Of a stretch of DNA of 14,898 nucleotides, positions 6,027 to 13,394 are shown piece after piece (positions within the stretch are counted from its first letter, which is position 1; each line of letters opens with the position of its first letter). The notes below the pieces were generated by a model. It saw nothing but the letters and a program-made list of their open reading frames with translations. It was not told where the DNA came from and made no database searches. Made by a program: the position numbers and the translations under genes. Origin of the DNA: Limnohabitans sp. (GTDB taxonomy: Bacteria; Pseudomonadota; Gammaproteobacteria; Burkholderiales; Burkholderiaceae_C). Where the stretch lies: positions 1 to 14,898 of the forward strand of contig JACDQO010000321.1 in assembly GCA_015657605.1 (NCBI GenBank), given 5' to 3'.

Positions 6027-7430
6027 ATGTTGAACCCCCATACCATCCAGACCCCCCGCACATTGCCCGCCCCCTTGGTCAGCGCGCCTGAATTGCAGGC
6101 CTTGTTGCATGGGCATTTTTTGGATTCAGAGGCGAATGCCGATCATGGGAATGCCGAAGCCTCAGAGTGGCGTTCAAACGGCATGGCAACTGGCAAGACA
6201 GTTTTGCCAGACAACCTGATTTTGTCGTCCTTGTCGGCCGCTGAGTTGGCCAATTTGGCCCCTTTCCTCGAACGCATGACCTTGACCACAGGGCAGGTCA
6301 TCGGCCAGCCGGGTCAGGCCTTGCAGCATGTTTATTTTCCCTTGAGTTGCAGCTTGTCCTGGGTGTCGCACACAGCCGATGGCGAGTCCGACGAGCTGGC
6401 CTTGGTGGGGCGCGATGGCCTGATCGGGGTGCCCTTGGTGTTGGGTGGCGCGGCCATGCAGCACACGGTGCAAGTGCAATGTGGCGGGGAGGCCTTGCGC
6501 ATGGGTGCCGATGTGTTTGTGCGGCAAATGTCTGCGCAGTCGCGCCTGCACAAATTGGCATTGCTTTATGTGCAATGGCAAATGGGGCAGATGGCACAAA
6601 GCATTGTGTGCAGCCGTCACCATGCTGTGTCTGAGCGCCTGAGCCATTGGTTGCTGAGCAATGCCCAAGGTGCCAACACCCAAGAGTTGCGCGTCACGCA
6701 CGAAACCATTTCGCACATGTTGGGTGTGCGGCGCGAATCGATCACCCAAGCCGCAGGACGATTCCAAGCAGCCGGCTGGATCGCCAACAGCCGAGGCAAG
6801 ATCACCCTGAAGGACCCGGAGGGCTTGCGTGCCATGGCCTGCGAGTGCCAGGCGCGCAGTCAGCAGGAATCCAAGCGCTACCTTCAGCAGCTGGCCCAAT
6901 TGGCTCGGCCTGCGACATCGAATGGCGAGGTGAGCCATGCTTCCGAATCCTTGGCATTGACGCCCTATGGCATGCCCACAGATGAGCAGATGTCGCTGGA
7001 GGGCGATTTGCAAAAGTATGTCGATGCCTATGACTTTGCGCCGGTGGGCTTTGTCACCTTGGATGCGCAAGGGCGGATCCTTCAGACCAATTTGGCGGGC
7101 GCGATCTTGTTGGACATTCAGCGCTCGCAATGCCAGCACCATGCCTTTTCTGATTTTTTGGCGGACGAATCTCAGGTGGATTTCTCACGTTTTCACCATG
7201 AGGTCTTGGGTGGCCAGTGCCGTCGCCACTGCGTGGTTCAGCTCACGGCCACGGCGCACCGCAGCGCTTTGCAGGTGCGGATCGACGCCACGGTGGACGA
7301 GTGGGGTGTTGAAAACCGGATGGTGCTGATCGATGTGACCGATCAAGCCCCATGGGCGACCGGGCGCGATCCGCATTGGCCGGGCGAAGCCAAGCCTGCG
7401 GCTTTGGACAATCCGCTGCGACGCATGTGA
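6027..7430 (+). CDS. Crp/Fnr-family transcriptional regulator with C-terminal PAS domain
   Basis: A 467-residue protein. The start is ATG 6027 with GGAG 6 nt upstream; an in-frame TTG at 6015 is less likely. Residues 1-55 are a variable leader. About 58-178 form a cyclic-nucleotide-binding-like beta barrel (LSSLSAAELANLAPFLERM onward), but the phosphate-binding cassette residues of true cAMP receptors are not evident, so the ligand is unknown. A winged helix-turn-helix follows at about 221-262 (RVTHETISHMLGVRRESIT), with the family signature RGKITLKDPEGL and ACECQ. About 328-440 is a PAS domain (YDFAPVGFVTLDAQGRILQ, NLAGAILLDI), an unusual addition to a Crp protein. It lies downstream of tadG in the same orientation and may regulate the pilus genes; that is inference from position. 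Confidence 0.88.
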   Translation: MLNPHTIQTPRTLPAPLVSAPELQALLHGHFLDSEANADHGNAEASEWRSNGMATGKTVLPDNLILSSLSAAELANLAPFLERMTLTTGQVIGQPGQALQHVYFPLSCSLSWVSHTADGESDELALVGRDGLIGVPLVLGGAAMQHTVQVQCGGEALRMGADVFVRQMSAQSRLHKLALLYVQWQMGQMAQSIVCSRHHAVSERLSHWLLSNAQGANTQELRVTHETISHMLGVRRESITQAAGRFQAAGWIANSRGKITLKDPEGLRAMACECQARSQQESKRYLQQLAQLARPATSNGEVSHASESLALTPYGMPTDEQMSLEGDLQKYVDAYDFAPVGFVTLDAQGRILQTNLAGAILLDIQRSQCQHHAFSDFLADESQVDFSRFHHEVLGGQCRRHCVVQLTATAHRSALQVRIDATVDEWGVENRMVLIDVTDQAPWATGRDPHWPGEAKPAALDNPLRRM

Positions 7431-7455
7431 GGCTGTGCCGGGTCTGGCGTGTCCT

Positions 7456-7474
7456 GGGCAAGACACAGTTGCCC
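7456..7474 (+). terminator. possible weak stem-loop after the regulator gene
   Basis: GGGCAA at 7456-7461 pairs with TTGCCC at 7469-7474 across a 7-nt loop, in the 68-bp gap between the regulator and the aldo/keto reductase. No T-run follows, so a terminator role is uncertain. Confidence 0.25.
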
Positions 7475-7498
7475 TAGGGCTTGGCTAAGATAGGCGGT

Positions 7499-8503
7499 AT
7501 GAAAAACCGTCAATTGGCCTCTTTCTCTGTCAGCGCCCTGGGCCTGGGCTGCATGAACCTCAGCCATGCGTATGGCGCACCCGTGTCGGCCCAGCAAGCC
7601 GAACGCGTGCTGCTCACCGCCTTGGACCAAGGCGTGACTTTTTTTGACACCGCCGCTTTGTATGGCTTTGGCACCAACGAAACCTTGGTGGGCCAAGTGA
7701 TGAAGCCGCATCGGCAGAAGTTCACATTGGCCAGCAAATGCGGGATGCAAGGGGTTGAGCAAAGCGATGGCAGCAAGGTGCGCGTGATCGACGGCCGGCC
7801 CGAGACCATCAAAAAGACCTGTGAGGATGCGCTGCGCCGTTTGCAGACCGATGTGATCGACCTGTATTACCTGCACCGCTGGGACAAGAAAGTGCCGATC
7901 GAAGACAGTGTGGGCGCTTTAAGTGATTTGGTGCGCCAAGGCAAGATCCAGACCATTGGATTGTCCGAAGTGTCGGCGGGCACCTTGCGCAAAGCGCACG
8001 CGGTGCATCCGATTGCGGCTGTGCAAACCGAATATTCGCTGTGGACGCGCAACCCCGAGATCGCGGTGCTGCAGGCTTGCCGCGACTTGGGTGTGACCTT
8101 TGTGGCTTTCAGCCCGGTGGCGCGGGGCTTTTTGTGCGGTGCGGCTTTGGACGTGACCGCTTTCGACGCCAAGGACATCCGCCGAGGCATGCCGCGCTTT
8201 GCGCCCGAGAACTATGCCGCCAATTTGAAGCTCTTGCCCGCTTACCAGGCGCTCGCACAAGAGGCTGGGTGCAGCCCCTCGCAGCTGGCACTGGCTTGGC
8301 TGCTGCACAAGGGCGAAGACATCATTCCGATCCCCGGCACCACCTCGGTCGATCACCTGCTGGACGATTTGGCGGCGGTGGATGTGAAGCTGGATGCGGG
8401 TTTGATGGCGCGCTTGGACGCCCTCATCAACCAGAACACGGTGGCCGGTAACCGTTACAACGCGCAGGCCAACAGCGAGGTGGATACCGAGGTGTTTGGC
8501 TGA
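7499..8503 (+). CDS. aldo/keto reductase
   Basis: A 334-residue NADPH-type oxidoreductase of the aldo/keto reductase superfamily, cytoplasmic, closest by eye to the YajO/IolS-like bacterial group. ATG 7499 is chosen over an in-frame TTG at 7481 because MKNRQLASFSVSALGLGCMN is the expected beginning of the barrel; the ribosome-binding site is weak. The catalytic tetrad is complete: D50 (TFFDTAALYG), Y55, K80 (ASKCG) and H126 (DLYYLHRWD). The cofactor-binding C-terminal part is present (AFSPVARGFLCG; IPIPGTTSVDHL). The physiological substrate cannot be read from the sequence. It is a monocistronic gene between the Tad region and the catabolic region. Two copies of TGGTTAAGG (8507-8515 and 8521-8529) follow its stop codon. 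Confidence 0.93.
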   Translation: MKNRQLASFSVSALGLGCMNLSHAYGAPVSAQQAERVLLTALDQGVTFFDTAALYGFGTNETLVGQVMKPHRQKFTLASKCGMQGVEQSDGSKVRVIDGRPETIKKTCEDALRRLQTDVIDLYYLHRWDKKVPIEDSVGALSDLVRQGKIQTIGLSEVSAGTLRKAHAVHPIAAVQTEYSLWTRNPEIAVLQACRDLGVTFVAFSPVARGFLCGAALDVTAFDAKDIRRGMPRFAPENYAANLKLLPAYQALAQEAGCSPSQLALAWLLHKGEDIIPIPGTTSVDHLLDDLAAVDVKLDAGLMARLDALINQNTVAGNRYNAQANSEVDTEVFG

Positions 8504-8543
8504 TTTTGGTTAAGGGGGGCTGGTTAAGGCTGGAAGCGGACGA

Positions 8544-8923
8544 TCACAGCAGGTATGTGGCCTTGTGGTGCCCCTAACGGACAGCAACCACCATCTCTAC
8601 ATTCAAGAGCGTGCTGGTTTTGTAGTCTCGGCCAAGCCCGCGTTCCGGGGTCGGGTCAATCGCAAAGTCAAGGCTCTTTCGCCTGAATTCGATCATGACT
8701 TCTGGGTAAACCGATTCGGTCACTCGCACTTCAACGCCGGTAAATGTGCGTCTGAATTTCCTAATTTCTATGGGTACGAACAGCATCATCGGGCTAGGAG
8801 AGCTGGCGATTGAAATTTGACCAGATACATTGCCCTGCATCTGTTCAACCAACAAGCCTTAGGTGCGCTGAAACACGGAACGATCATCCAATTGCGGCGA
8901 TGATGAAATTGCAAAAATGAAAG
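8544..8923 (-). pseudogene. decayed LysR-type transcriptional regulator
   Basis: The 93-codon frame at 8574-8855 reads like the linker and first effector-binding subdomain of a LysR regulator: VEQMQGNVSGQISIASS, then FRRTFTGVEVRVTES, YPEVMIEFRRKSLDFAI and LLNVEMVVAVR. A TAG at 8574-8576 interrupts it exactly where the family continues, and the next codons read GHHKAT before a TGA at 8544-8546. Upstream, in a different frame, CNFIIAAIG-stop-SFRVSAHLR resembles the start of a LysR helix-turn-helix, but roughly 50-70 residues between it and VEQMQG are missing. No start codon or full HTH remains. So it looks like a real pseudogene with a nonsense codon, an internal deletion and a lost C-terminal half, not a single sequencing error. 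The N-terminal match is weaker than the effector-domain match. Confidence 0.65.
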
Positions 8924-8970
8924 GGTTTTATCCCAGCACACCCTGTTGAAAACCATCACGGAGCAAAACC

Positions 8971-9381
8971 ATGAACTTGCCGATCGCCATGACATTTCAG
9001 CGCGCCCCGACCCCTTTCCCACATTTCATGCCGCTGGATCCGGCGCGCACGCAGTTCAGCCATGGCCCAAACAACCACCCGGGCTCGCTGCCCCGCGTCG
9101 CTGTGCTGCACCAGGGTCATGTGGACAACCACCATGCCTTGCGCGCTCAATTGCAAGAACGCGGTTACCCCTTTGAGACCAACAGTGACGGCGAACTCAT
9201 CGCGCACCTGATCGACGCCATCCACCCAGGCAATCCTGTGCAAGCCGTGCAGCGCGCCATGTCCCTGCTGCAGGGGCAAAGCACGTTTGCGGTGCAATTT
9301 CACGACCATCCTTATCGTCTGATCACTGCCCAGTCAGGCAACGCACAAACGCCCAGCCAATTGATCGATATGAGGGGCTGA
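8971..9381 (+). CDS. small protein resembling a class-II glutamine amidotransferase (GlmS-like) domain without the catalytic Cys
   Basis: A 136-residue ORF with a good ribosome-binding site (GGAG, 7 nt before ATG 8971) and no frame break. Residues 27-115 line up by eye with the glutaminase domain of GlmS from its TRWATHG segment onward: SHG (30-32), RVAVLHQGHVDNHHALRAQL (42-61), RGYPFETNSDGELIAHLI (64-81) and YRLITAQSGNA. Relative to active GlmS, the N-terminal strand carrying the Cys1 nucleophile is absent, and the oxyanion-hole motif HNG reads HQG (47-49); the glutamine-binding Asp is kept at D73. No SIS isomerase domain follows. It therefore probably does not hydrolyse glutamine, and its role is unknown. 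It diverges from the LysR relic. It could be a gene remnant with a new start, but its clean start site and frame argue for a working gene. Confidence 0.65.
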   Translation: MNLPIAMTFQRAPTPFPHFMPLDPARTQFSHGPNNHPGSLPRVAVLHQGHVDNHHALRAQLQERGYPFETNSDGELIAHLIDAIHPGNPVQAVQRAMSLLQGQSTFAVQFHDHPYRLITAQSGNAQTPSQLIDMRG

Positions 9382-9407
9382 AGCCTGCAAAAAAGTGTGA
9401 GGGAATA

Positions 9408-9442
9408 GAGACATGAGCTGATGTCTCGCATTGCACGAATGC
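9408..9442. repeat. two adjacent small hairpins
   Basis: GAGACAT (9408-9414) pairs with ATGTCTC (9421-9427) over a 6-nt loop, and GCATT (9428-9432) pairs with AATGC (9438-9442) over a 5-nt loop. They lie in the 192-bp gap between the two convergent genes. The rest of the gap, 9443-9536, is open on both strands but resembles nothing I recognise. Confidence 0.4.
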
Positions 9443-9536
9443 CAAGCATGGGCACTGTGGTCGGCATGGGGTTTGCAGATCTGATCGGCCGCTTCCGCAG
9501 CAAAGCACGAATAGCTTCCCAACTCACCCACAAAAT

Positions 9537-9562
9537 AAAGGCCCCGAAGGGCCCTTGCTTTT
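9537..9562. terminator. bidirectional intrinsic terminator between convergent genes
   Basis: A GC-rich stem, AAAGGCCCC at 9537-9545 with GGGCCCTT at 9549-9556 and a GAA loop, has one imperfect position. It is followed by GCTTTT on the plus strand and, on the minus strand, by CCTTTATTTT. It sits 11 bp past the end of the maleylpyruvate isomerase gene and serves both the rightward small gene and the leftward gentisate operon. Confidence 0.75.
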
Positions 9563-9573
9563 GTGTGTGTCGC

Positions 9574-10212
9574 TCAGCCCGCGTCAGGCTGCTGCCCCGG
9601 CGCAGCTTTTTGAAAGGCCTCCAGTTCCAAGCAGGCTTTTTCCACCGCCATGATGTGTGGCCATTGCGTCAGGTCCACATTGAAGCGGCGAGCGCTTTCA
9701 ACCTGTGGGACCAGGTACACATCGGCCAACGTGGGCGTGTCGCCAAAGCTGAAGCGCCCACGCCGTGAATCGGCCGCGATCAGGGCTTCGTAGGCGTCAA
9801 AGCCTGAGCTGATCCAGCTGGCGCACCAGGCGTTGATGGCGTCTTCGTTGGCGCCGAATTGTTTGCGCAGCGTTTGCAACACGCGGCGGTTGTTGAGGGG
9901 GTGGATGTCACAACCCACCATGGCCGCCAGCGCGCGCACATGGGCGCGGTCGTCCGCGCCTGCAGGCAGCAGGGCGGGCGTGGGGTGTTTTTCTTCCAAC
10001 CATTCGATGATGGCCGGCGATTGGATCAGCACCTGCTTACCGGTGTCGAGTGCGGGCACCATTTGCTGGGGGTTGACCGACTTGAAGGCATCGCCTTGCT
10101 GTTCATCGACACGCAGGTCCACCGCCGTATAGTCGGTGGCGATGCCTTTGAGGTTGAGCGCGATGCGCAGGCGGTGCGAGGTGCCGCTTCTGAAAAAACT
10201 GTAGAGCTTCAT
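9574..10212 (-). CDS. nagL: glutathione-dependent maleylpyruvate isomerase (zeta-class GST)
   Basis: A 212-residue zeta-like glutathione S-transferase that isomerises maleylpyruvate to fumarylpyruvate in the gentisate pathway, in the cytoplasm. The N-terminal thioredoxin-fold domain (1-80) carries the glutathione-site segment RSGTSHRLRIALNLKG (8-23) and VNPQQMVPALDTG, then QSPAIIEWLEEKHPTPALLP. The helical C-terminal domain has MVGCDIHPLNNRRVLQTLRK and SFGDTPTLADVYLVPQVESA. The match to NagL of Ralstonia U2, as I recall it, is very close. Maleylacetoacetate isomerase of tyrosine breakdown is the alternative, but the gentisate neighbours decide for maleylpyruvate. It starts 4 bp after the hydrolase gene with only a weak ribosome-binding site, so translation is probably coupled. 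It is the last gene of the operon. Confidence 0.93.
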   Translation of the reverse strand: MKLYSFFRSGTSHRLRIALNLKGIATDYTAVDLRVDEQQGDAFKSVNPQQMVPALDTGKQVLIQSPAIIEWLEEKHPTPALLPAGADDRAHVRALAAMVGCDIHPLNNRRVLQTLRKQFGANEDAINAWCASWISSGFDAYEALIAADSRRGRFSFGDTPTLADVYLVPQVESARRFNVDLTQWPHIMAVEKACLELEAFQKAAPGQQPDAG

Positions 10213-10216
10213 GGGT

Positions 10217-10930
10217 TTACGCCGCAGCGCCGATGGTCAATGAAAGTTCGGCCACGCCTTCAACGCGGCCAGTGATTTTGTCACCGGTCACCACCGCGCC
10301 AACGCCTTCGGGTGTGCCGGTGTAGATCAGGTCACCAGGCTGCAGGTGGTAGTAGGTGGACAGGTCGGCGATGATTTCGCGGATGTTCCAGATCAGCTTG
10401 TCCACGTTGGACGACTGCTTGGTGATGCCGTTGACTTCGAGGGCAATCGCGCCGTTTTCGATCACCACGCCGGGCATGGGCACGATCTCGGAGCATACCG
10501 AGCCTTGCTCGATGTCCTTGCCCGTGTCCCAAGGGCGGCCTTTGTCGCGCGCCACCAGCTGCAGGTCGCGGCGGGTCATGTCCAAGCCTGCGCCGTAGCC
10601 ATAGACCAGCTCATGCGCTTGGGCTTCGCTCACGCGGAAACCTGCTTTGCCAATCGCCAGCACCAGCTCCATCTCGAAGTGGTAGTTGTTGGTGCGGGGT
10701 GGGTAGTCGACCACAGCAACACGGTCCACGCCACTTTCGACCAAGGTCTGTGGCGACTTGGTGAAGTAGAACGCCTGCTCGACGCTCTTGTCGACAGGGC
10801 GGCCCATTTCCACGGCGTGTGCATGGTAGTTGCGGCCCACGCAGAAGATGCGGTTGATCGGGAAACGCTCTTGTTGGCCCCGGATGGGCAGGGAGGGAAC
10901 GGCGGGAGGGGTGAAGAGGTAAGAAGTCAT
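10217..10930 (-). CDS. nagK: fumarylpyruvate hydrolase
   Basis: A 237-residue member of the fumarylacetoacetate hydrolase family. It cleaves fumarylpyruvate to fumarate and pyruvate, the last step of the gentisate route. I chose ATG 10930 (MTSYLFTPPA); an in-frame ATG at 10939 is also possible and an earlier one at 11005 would overlap the dioxygenase gene. The metal-binding residues of the family are present: E86 and E88 in NYHFEMELVLAIGKAG and D117 in GYGAGLDMTRRDLQ. RIFCVGRNYHAHAVEMG (28-44) and the C-terminal LIYTGTPEGVGAV are also diagnostic. It lies 19 bp after the dioxygenase gene. Confidence 0.93.
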   Translation of the reverse strand: MTSYLFTPPAVPSLPIRGQQERFPINRIFCVGRNYHAHAVEMGRPVDKSVEQAFYFTKSPQTLVESGVDRVAVVDYPPRTNNYHFEMELVLAIGKAGFRVSEAQAHELVYGYGAGLDMTRRDLQLVARDKGRPWDTGKDIEQGSVCSEIVPMPGVVIENGAIALEVNGITKQSSNVDKLIWNIREIIADLSTYYHLQPGDLIYTGTPEGVGAVVTGDKITGRVEGVAELSLTIGAAA

Positions 10931-10949
10931 GGGTTCCATTGAAAGAAAG

Positions 10950-11987
10950 TCAACCGCGGTTTTCGTACACACCCAGCTTGCGGTGTAGCGGCGATTCGTC
11001 GGCAATAAAGATGAAAGCGGGTTGGTTCGCGTTCAGGTTTTTCAGCGTCACAGCTTCGTAGCCGGGCGCGCAGCAGGTGTCGGCCTCAAGCAGGGTGAAG
11101 GTGCTGGCCACGATCTGTGCTTGCACAGCGCCTTCAATCACATGGAACACCTGCGCGGGCGAGCGGGCTGGCAAGCGCAGGGTTTGGCCGGGGCGCAGCA
11201 TCAGGGCGTAAAAGCCCAAAATGTTTTCTGCATCACCACCTGTTTCGGGGTTGGTGTAGGTCACCTGCACCTGTTCCAAACCGGCATCGTCAGAGGCCAG
11301 CGATTCGAGCGCGGCCTTGGCGTCTTTCCAGGCGTAACGCAGCATGGGGTAAGCCTTCTTGCTGCGCTCAAACACATGTGAGGGCACCACGCCGCCACGG
11401 GCGTACTGCTTGTCGCCTTGGCCGGGCACCACGGTCTGGCGGTCGCCGTTGATGTGGTAGCTGGCTTCCATGTAATAGACCAAGGGCAGGTCCAGCACAT
11501 CCAGCCAGATCACAGGCTCGGTGCCGTCGTGGCCGTGTTCGTGCCATAGGCCTGTGGGCGTCAGGATCAAATCGCCTCGGCTCATGGGACATTTCGCGCC
11601 GTCCACCGTGGTCCAGGCGCCTTCGCCTTCCACCACCATGCGCACCGCGTTGGGTGTGTGGCGGTGACTGGGAGCCCATTCGCCGGGCATGAGCAGCTGC
11701 ATGCCCAAATACATGGCAGCAGAGGCCTGCATTTTGTCGAGGCCGTGGCCGGGGTTGGCCAGCACCAGCACGCGGCGCTCGGCTTTTTCAATCGGGGTCA
11801 ACTCGCCCGCCTTGAGCAGCAGGGGCTTGATGTCTTTGTAAGCCCAGCAAGTGGGCTGGGTTTGGCGGGTGGGCACTTTGGGCGGCAGCACGCCACGCAG
11901 GCTGGGCCAGAGCGGCACCAGGTTCACGTTGCGCAGATCCTGCACATAGTCTGCGGGCAGGTCTTCGATTCGGCCGAGGTCATTCAT
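10950..11987 (-). CDS. nagI: gentisate 1,2-dioxygenase
   Basis: A 345-residue bicupin Fe(II) dioxygenase that opens the gentisate ring between C1 and C2, giving maleylpyruvate. ATG 11987 has GGAG about 7 nt upstream. The N-terminal cupin holds the iron ligands H108 and H110 in APSHRHTPNAVRMVVEGEG and H149 in TPTGLWHEHGHDG. The C-terminal cupin begins at about 255 (NILGFYALMLRPGQTLRLPA) and ends with FIFIADESPLHRKLGVYENR, typical of this family. Length is normal. It lies 19 bp downstream of the 3-hydroxybenzoate hydroxylase gene in the same operon. A salicylate 1,2-dioxygenase is a related alternative, but the pathway context favours gentisate. Confidence 0.95.
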   Translation of the reverse strand: MNDLGRIEDLPADYVQDLRNVNLVPLWPSLRGVLPPKVPTRQTQPTCWAYKDIKPLLLKAGELTPIEKAERRVLVLANPGHGLDKMQASAAMYLGMQLLMPGEWAPSHRHTPNAVRMVVEGEGAWTTVDGAKCPMSRGDLILTPTGLWHEHGHDGTEPVIWLDVLDLPLVYYMEASYHINGDRQTVVPGQGDKQYARGGVVPSHVFERSKKAYPMLRYAWKDAKAALESLASDDAGLEQVQVTYTNPETGGDAENILGFYALMLRPGQTLRLPARSPAQVFHVIEGAVQAQIVASTFTLLEADTCCAPGYEAVTLKNLNANQPAFIFIADESPLHRKLGVYENRG

Positions 11988-12006
11988 GAGTGTGTCTCCG
12001 TTTTAT

Positions 12007-13217
12007 TCAGTTGTGCTGTGCGGCGTCGAGGCAGTTGCCCACGTTCCAGCCGTATAGCCATGCCATCGCATCATAAAAGCGCTCGGGGCTGCGGCCGCGC
12101 CACAGGTCGTTGCGCACCAAGCGCTCCACACCTTTGGCGTGGTAGATGCGGCCCATCTCGCGGCTCGAGAGCACGATGCGGGCCGTGCGGGCCACGCGGG
12201 CACGTTGGTACATGTCCAGTGCTTTTGGCCAGTCGTTCTGGTGCACGCGCAGCGCTTCACCAAGGGTCACGGCGTCTTCCATCGCCATGCAAGCGCCTTG
12301 GGCCATGTATTGGGTGGTGGGGTGGGCTGCGTCGCCCAGCAAGGTCACTCGGCCATAGGTCCACTGGCCAATCGGCTCGCGGTCGGCGGTGGCCCAGCGC
12401 TTCCAGGTCTTGGGCAGGTCGATCAATTGGCGCGCTTGGGGCTGATGCCTTGAAAGTAGCTTTGCACTTCTTCTTTGCTGCCGTCTTTGACGCCCCATTC
12501 TTCTTGCTCGCGGCTGTGGAAGGTCACCACCACGTTGTATTGCTCGCCGCCGCGCAGGGGGTAGTGCACCAAGTGGCAGTTGGGGCCCACCCAGATGGCG
12601 GCGGCGTTCCATTGCAGGTCTTCGGGAAAGTCTTTTTTCTCGACCACAGCGCGGTACACCACATGGCCCGTGACGCGGGCCGGGTCGCCCACAAACTGCT
12701 CTCGCACCACCGACTTGACGCCATCGGCCCCGATCAGCGCGCAACCCTTGAATGCCTTGCCGTTTTGGTCCCAGACAGTCACGCTGTGGTCGTCTTGTTC
12801 GATGCGCACCACACGGGTGCTGGTGTGGAACTGCACTTGGCCGGTTTCTTGCGCGGCCTCGAGCAAGGACAAATGCACATCGGCGCGGTGGATCACGGCA
12901 TAAGGGTTGCCAAAGCGCTGACGGAATTTCTCGTCGGTGGGGATCTTGCCGACCTGGTACTCGTCGATCGCGTCGTGCATCACCATGAAGTCGGTGTAAA
13001 CGGCGCGGCCACGGGCTTTGTCGCCAACGCCCAAAGCGTCAAACGCATGAAAGCCGTTGGGGCCAATCTGGATGCCCGCACCGATCTCGCCGATTTCGGG
13101 GGCTTGTTCCAGCACGGTGACGGCAAAGCCTTGGCGCACCAGGGCGAGGGCGGCTGCCAGGCCGCCAATGCCACCGCCAGCGACGATGACGGGAAGTTGA
13201 GTGGGCGCAGTGCTCAT
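12007..13217 (-). CDS. nagX: 3-hydroxybenzoate 6-hydroxylase (FAD monooxygenase), with an apparent one-base frameshift
   Basis: Flavoprotein that hydroxylates 3-hydroxybenzoate to gentisate using NAD(P)H and O2; also called mhbM or xlnD elsewhere. ATG 13217 (MSTAPTQ) has GGAG 5 nt upstream; an upstream in-frame ATG at 13298 lies before the promoter and is rejected. Visible are the FAD dinucleotide motif VIVAGGGIGGLAAAL (10-24), the GADGVKSVVR motif, and VTLLGDAAHPTTQYMAQGAC, which contains the GD ribityl-binding motif. The first frame stops at 12423 after QGISPK; the family continues in another frame as RQLIDLPKTWKRW, ending at 12007. Restoring one G near 12431-12436 (AAG-GCGCGCC) gives SPKARQLID and a protein of 403 residues, normal length. 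It is the first gene of the gentisate operon, and the break would abolish the GD motif if real. Confidence 0.92.
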
Positions 13218-13253
13218 GGGAACTCCAGCCAATGAAGTTGAAAAAGTGACGAG

Positions 13254-13282
13254 ATTATATGCATGCATATTAATTTTGAAAA
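13254..13282 (-). promoter_or_regulatory. promoter of the gentisate operon with overlapping palindromic operator
   Basis: On the minus strand a consensus -10, TATAAT (13259-13254), lies 17 bp after a -35-like TTTTCA (13282-13277). Transcription would start near 13247, about 30 nt before the hydroxylase ATG. A perfect 14-bp palindrome, ATATGCATGCATAT (13257-13270), overlaps the spacer and the -10, the usual place for a repressor. The AT-rich palindrome resembles MarR-family operators at aromatic-acid operons; no MarR gene lies in the window, so the regulator is inferred. Confidence 0.72.
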
Positions 13283-13323
13283 GCCTTGGAAGATTCACTG
13301 ATAGCGATGTGCTGTAAACCGAC

Positions 13324-13348
13324 TAGAATTTCCCGACCGCCCGGTTGG
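13324..13348 (+). promoter_or_regulatory. candidate -10 and TetR-like operator upstream of the paaZ-type gene
   Basis: A -10-like TAGAAT at 13324-13329 is followed by the dyad CCGACCG-CC-CGGTTGG at 13333-13348, 7-bp arms with one mismatch. The dyad would cover the transcription start. No good -35 is visible at standard spacing. TetR-type PaaR repressors control phenylacetate genes in many proteobacteria, so this could be such a site; that link is inference. Confidence 0.5.
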
Positions 13349-13394
13349 TTAATTCGAGTTGACTGGGTTTGAACCTCACAGAAAGCGTTGACCC

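Noticed and set aside
6174..7142. Long minus-strand reading frame of 322 codons
   Set aside because: It is antisense to the well-supported Crp/PAS gene, is rich in His/Gln/Arg as expected of a GC-driven shadow frame, and resembles no family I recognise.
8507..8529. TGGTTAAGG direct repeat after the aldo/keto reductase as an attachment site or transposon scar
   Set aside because: It is only 9 bp, with no integrase, transposase or larger repeat structure near it.
9312..9533. Possible small genes on either strand in the gap after the amidotransferase-like gene
   Set aside because: Frames are open on both strands but no start with a good ribosome-binding site and no family resemblance is visible; the hairpins and terminator explain part of the region.
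11658..13235. Plus-strand reading frame of 525 codons
   Set aside because: It is antisense to the start of gentisate dioxygenase and to the hydroxylase, with His/Ala/Gly-rich composition and no recognisable domain.
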